NCBI GenBank assembly: GCA_036564195.1 | Contig: DATCLA010000028.1 | Coordinates: 1-16,036 of the forward strand | Direction: 5' to 3' | Length of the DNA: 16,036 bases | Origin: DATCLA01 sp036564195 | Lineage (GTDB): Bacteria > Bacillota > UBA4882 > UBA8346 | In this document: one piece after another, positions 14,904 to 16,036 of the stretch | How positions within the stretch are numbered: position 1 is the stretch's first letter | How the letters are laid out: every line of letters starts with the position of its first letter | Notes under the pieces: generated by a model | The model's input: the letters and a program-made list of their open reading frames with translations, nothing else | Told to the model about the DNA's origin: nothing | The model's database searches: none | Program-made: the position numbers and the translations under genes

Positions 14904-15037
14904 ACCTTCAGGGCAGGGTGCAGCTTTTAAAGCTAATTCCCGACCGGTGGTAAGGAGGACTTCTCCAAGTCCACGAGCCTCTCAGGCTGATCTGGTGTAA
15001 TTCCAGAACCGACGGTATAGTCCGGATAAAAGAAGGA
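14904..15037 (+). promoter_or_regulatory. FMN riboswitch (RFN element)
   Basis: The conserved blocks appear in order: CCTTCAGGGCAGGGTG (14905-14920), AATTCCCGACCGGTGGT, CCACGAGCC, GATCTGGTGTAATTCCAG, ACCGACGGTATAGTCCGGAT and the closing AGAAGG. P1 pairs CCTTC (14905-14909) with GAAGG (15032-15036). This is a clear match to the RFN consensus. It should switch off the downstream ABC transporter genes when FMN is abundant. Confidence 0.97.
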
Positions 15038-15049
15038 ACCTGCCTGATT

Positions 15050-15084
15050 GCCCTGATCTTTAGATCCGGGCTGTTTACATTTTT
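15050..15084 (+). terminator. Intrinsic terminator of the FMN riboswitch leader
   Basis: GCCCTGATC (15050-15058) pairs with GATCCGGGC (15063-15071) over nine pairs, one of them G-T, around a TTTA loop. A T-rich run (TGTTTACATTTTT) follows, ending 30 bp before the ATPase start. The position directly after the RFN element suggests transcription-termination control. Confidence 0.8.
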
Positions 15085-15114
15085 AGCAATATCAATTAAA
15101 TTGGTGGTCCGGTA

Positions 15115-15897
15115 ATGACTAGTAACGTCATTGAGCTCAATAATGTTTCTCTCGCCTATCACACAATCGAATTTCCTGAAATAGCTCAGGTTAATCTAAC
15201 CGTCAGCGCCGGTGAATTTGTCAGTTTGGTGGGTCCCAGCGGTTGCGGTAAATCAACCCTGTTGCGGCTAATCGCCGGAGTCTTACAGCCTACTGCCGGT
15301 ACGGTTACTATAAATGTTAACCCTGAACTGACGGGTTGGTCCAAAGTGAGTTTTGTACCCCAGGATTCCCTCTTGTTACCGTGGCGGACTGTTTTAGCCA
15401 ATGTCCTTTTGCCTTTGGAATTACAGGATAAAGTCCCGCCGCAAGCTGAGTTAAACCGGAAGGCTTTGGCTGCCTTGGATTTGGTTAATTTACGAGGTTA
15501 TGAATTGAAATACCCGCACCAACTCTCCGGTGGGATGCGGCAACGGGTTGCGTTAGCCCGGGCTCTGGTGCAACAGGCCCAAATTTTGTTACTGGATGAA
15601 CCCTTTGCGGCTCTGGACGCCTTAACCCGGAGCCAGCTTCATCTGGAACTGTTACGGATTCAAGCTCAAACCGGCATTTCGGTTTTACTGGTGACTCATA
15701 ATATTTTTGAAGCGGTCTTCCTCTCCGACCGGGTAGTAGTCATGGGAGAGAAACCCGGCCGGATCCTGGGATCAATTCCGGTGACCCTCAGTAAACCCCG
15801 TCACCTAAAACTCCAGGGAACAGCCGTCTTCAGTGCTATTGTCGGCCAAGTTCAGGACCTATTATCCGAAGGTTGGGGTGATTATCATAATCAATAA
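15115..15897 (+). CDS. ABC transporter ATPase, NitT/TauT type, FMN-riboswitch controlled
   Basis: This is the cytoplasmic ATPase of an importer of the nitrate/sulfonate/thiamine-precursor class, 260 residues. Motifs are Walker A GPSGCGKST (40-48), Q-loop Gln83, signature LSGGM (137-141), Walker B ILLLDEP (157-163) and H-loop His195 (VTHNIFEA). KPGRILGSIPVTLSKPR near the C-terminus is typical of SsuB/ThiZ-like proteins. ATG 15115 has a modest GGTGG 7 nt upstream. The FMN riboswitch immediately upstream points to riboflavin or another flavin as substrate, similar to the predicted RibXY systems; the ATPase family itself does not specify substrate. Confidence 0.92.
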   Translation: MTSNVIELNNVSLAYHTIEFPEIAQVNLTVSAGEFVSLVGPSGCGKSTLLRLIAGVLQPTAGTVTINVNPELTGWSKVSFVPQDSLLLPWRTVLANVLLPLELQDKVPPQAELNRKALAALDLVNLRGYELKYPHQLSGGMRQRVALARALVQQAQILLLDEPFAALDALTRSQLHLELLRIQAQTGISVLLVTHNIFEAVFLSDRVVVMGEKPGRILGSIPVTLSKPRHLKLQGTAVFSAIVGQVQDLLSEGWGDYHNQ

Positions 15898-16036
15898 CTC
15901 TTCAAAATCGCAGTTTTGGAGGAGAGTCTGGCCGGGCCTAATCGGACTGGCCGGCTTGGTAGCGCTCTGGAACGGACTGGCATATTTGTATGAACCATTT
16001 ATTCTACCCTCGCCGTTGGAAGTAGCAATCCGTTTC
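15878..16036 (+). CDS. ABC transporter permease, NitT/TauT type (5' part)
   Basis: The reading frame starts at GTG 15878, overlapping the ATPase end by 20 bp, with AAGG about five bases upstream, and stays open to the window edge (53 codons). The visible protein has a basic start, a first membrane segment (WPGLIGLAGLVALWNGLAY) and then EPFILPSPLEVA. The last of these is the LPSP-EV pattern found after the first segment of SsuC/TauC/ThiX permeases. It is truncated by the window, not broken. A substrate-binding protein would be expected further downstream. Confidence 0.88.
   Translation, partial: MIIIINNSSKSQFWRRVWPGLIGLAGLVALWNGLAYLYEPFILPSPLEVAIRF

Noticed and set aside
14904..15037. TPP (THI) riboswitch, suggested by the ThiZ-like ATPase downstream
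   Set aside because: The conserved blocks match the RFN/FMN element in order and spacing; the CTGAGA and ACCTGA marks of a THI element are missing.
1..16036. tRNA genes, rRNA, insertion sequences, integrase or attachment sites
   Set aside because: Nothing resembling tRNA arms, transposase motifs or terminal inverted repeats was seen on either strand by reading; no defence or phage genes are present.

Overview
The window reads as a chromosomal segment of a diderm (outer-membrane-bearing) member of the Firmicutes, for example a Negativicutes- or Hydrogenispora-like anaerobe. Three observations support this. A complete TonB/ExbB/ExbD plus outer-membrane-receptor route is present, which needs an outer membrane. 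The signals are Firmicutes-like: strong GGAGG-type ribosome binding sites, TTG/GTG starts, near-consensus sigma-A promoters and riboswitch-plus-terminator leaders. The accessory proteins (TAXI-type TRAP transporter with DUF1850, Cu/Zn SOD without a signal peptide) also fit. The exact genus cannot be read from the sequence.

Region 1 (about 1-7040, minus strand) is a corrinoid-import operon. A sigma-A promoter (7012-7040) is followed by a cobalamin riboswitch (about 6803-6958) and an intrinsic terminator (6685-6721). Then come btuF (lipoprotein binding protein), btuC (permease), btuD (ATPase), btuB (TonB-dependent outer-membrane receptor), tonB, exbB and exbD, with very short gaps or overlaps. 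Everything needed to carry a corrinoid across two membranes, including its own energising complex, sits behind one B12 switch. TonB carries a near-perfect 135-bp tandem duplication in its periplasmic spacer.

Region 2 (7170-10815, plus strand) is a TAXI-family TRAP transporter operon with its own promoter: binding lipoprotein, DUF1850 membrane-anchored protein, fused 4TM/12TM permease, then a terminator. Its substrate is unknown.

Region 3 (10841-14102, minus strand) holds cobT-cobU-cobS, the nucleotide-loop assembly genes, followed after a terminator-like hairpin by a cobC-type phosphatase. Together with region 1 this gives import of incomplete corrinoids plus their conversion to a complete cobamide. 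The cobT leader has a stretch that resembles a cobalamin-riboswitch core but is not a canonical match.

Region 4 (14103-16036, plus strand) has a structured-looking intergenic stretch, a Cu/Zn superoxide dismutase gene with all metal ligands but no export signal, and a textbook FMN riboswitch (about 14904-15037) with promoter and terminator. The switch controls a NitT/TauT-like ABC ATPase and the start of its permease, which runs off the window. The FMN control marks this as a probable riboflavin or flavin-precursor importer.
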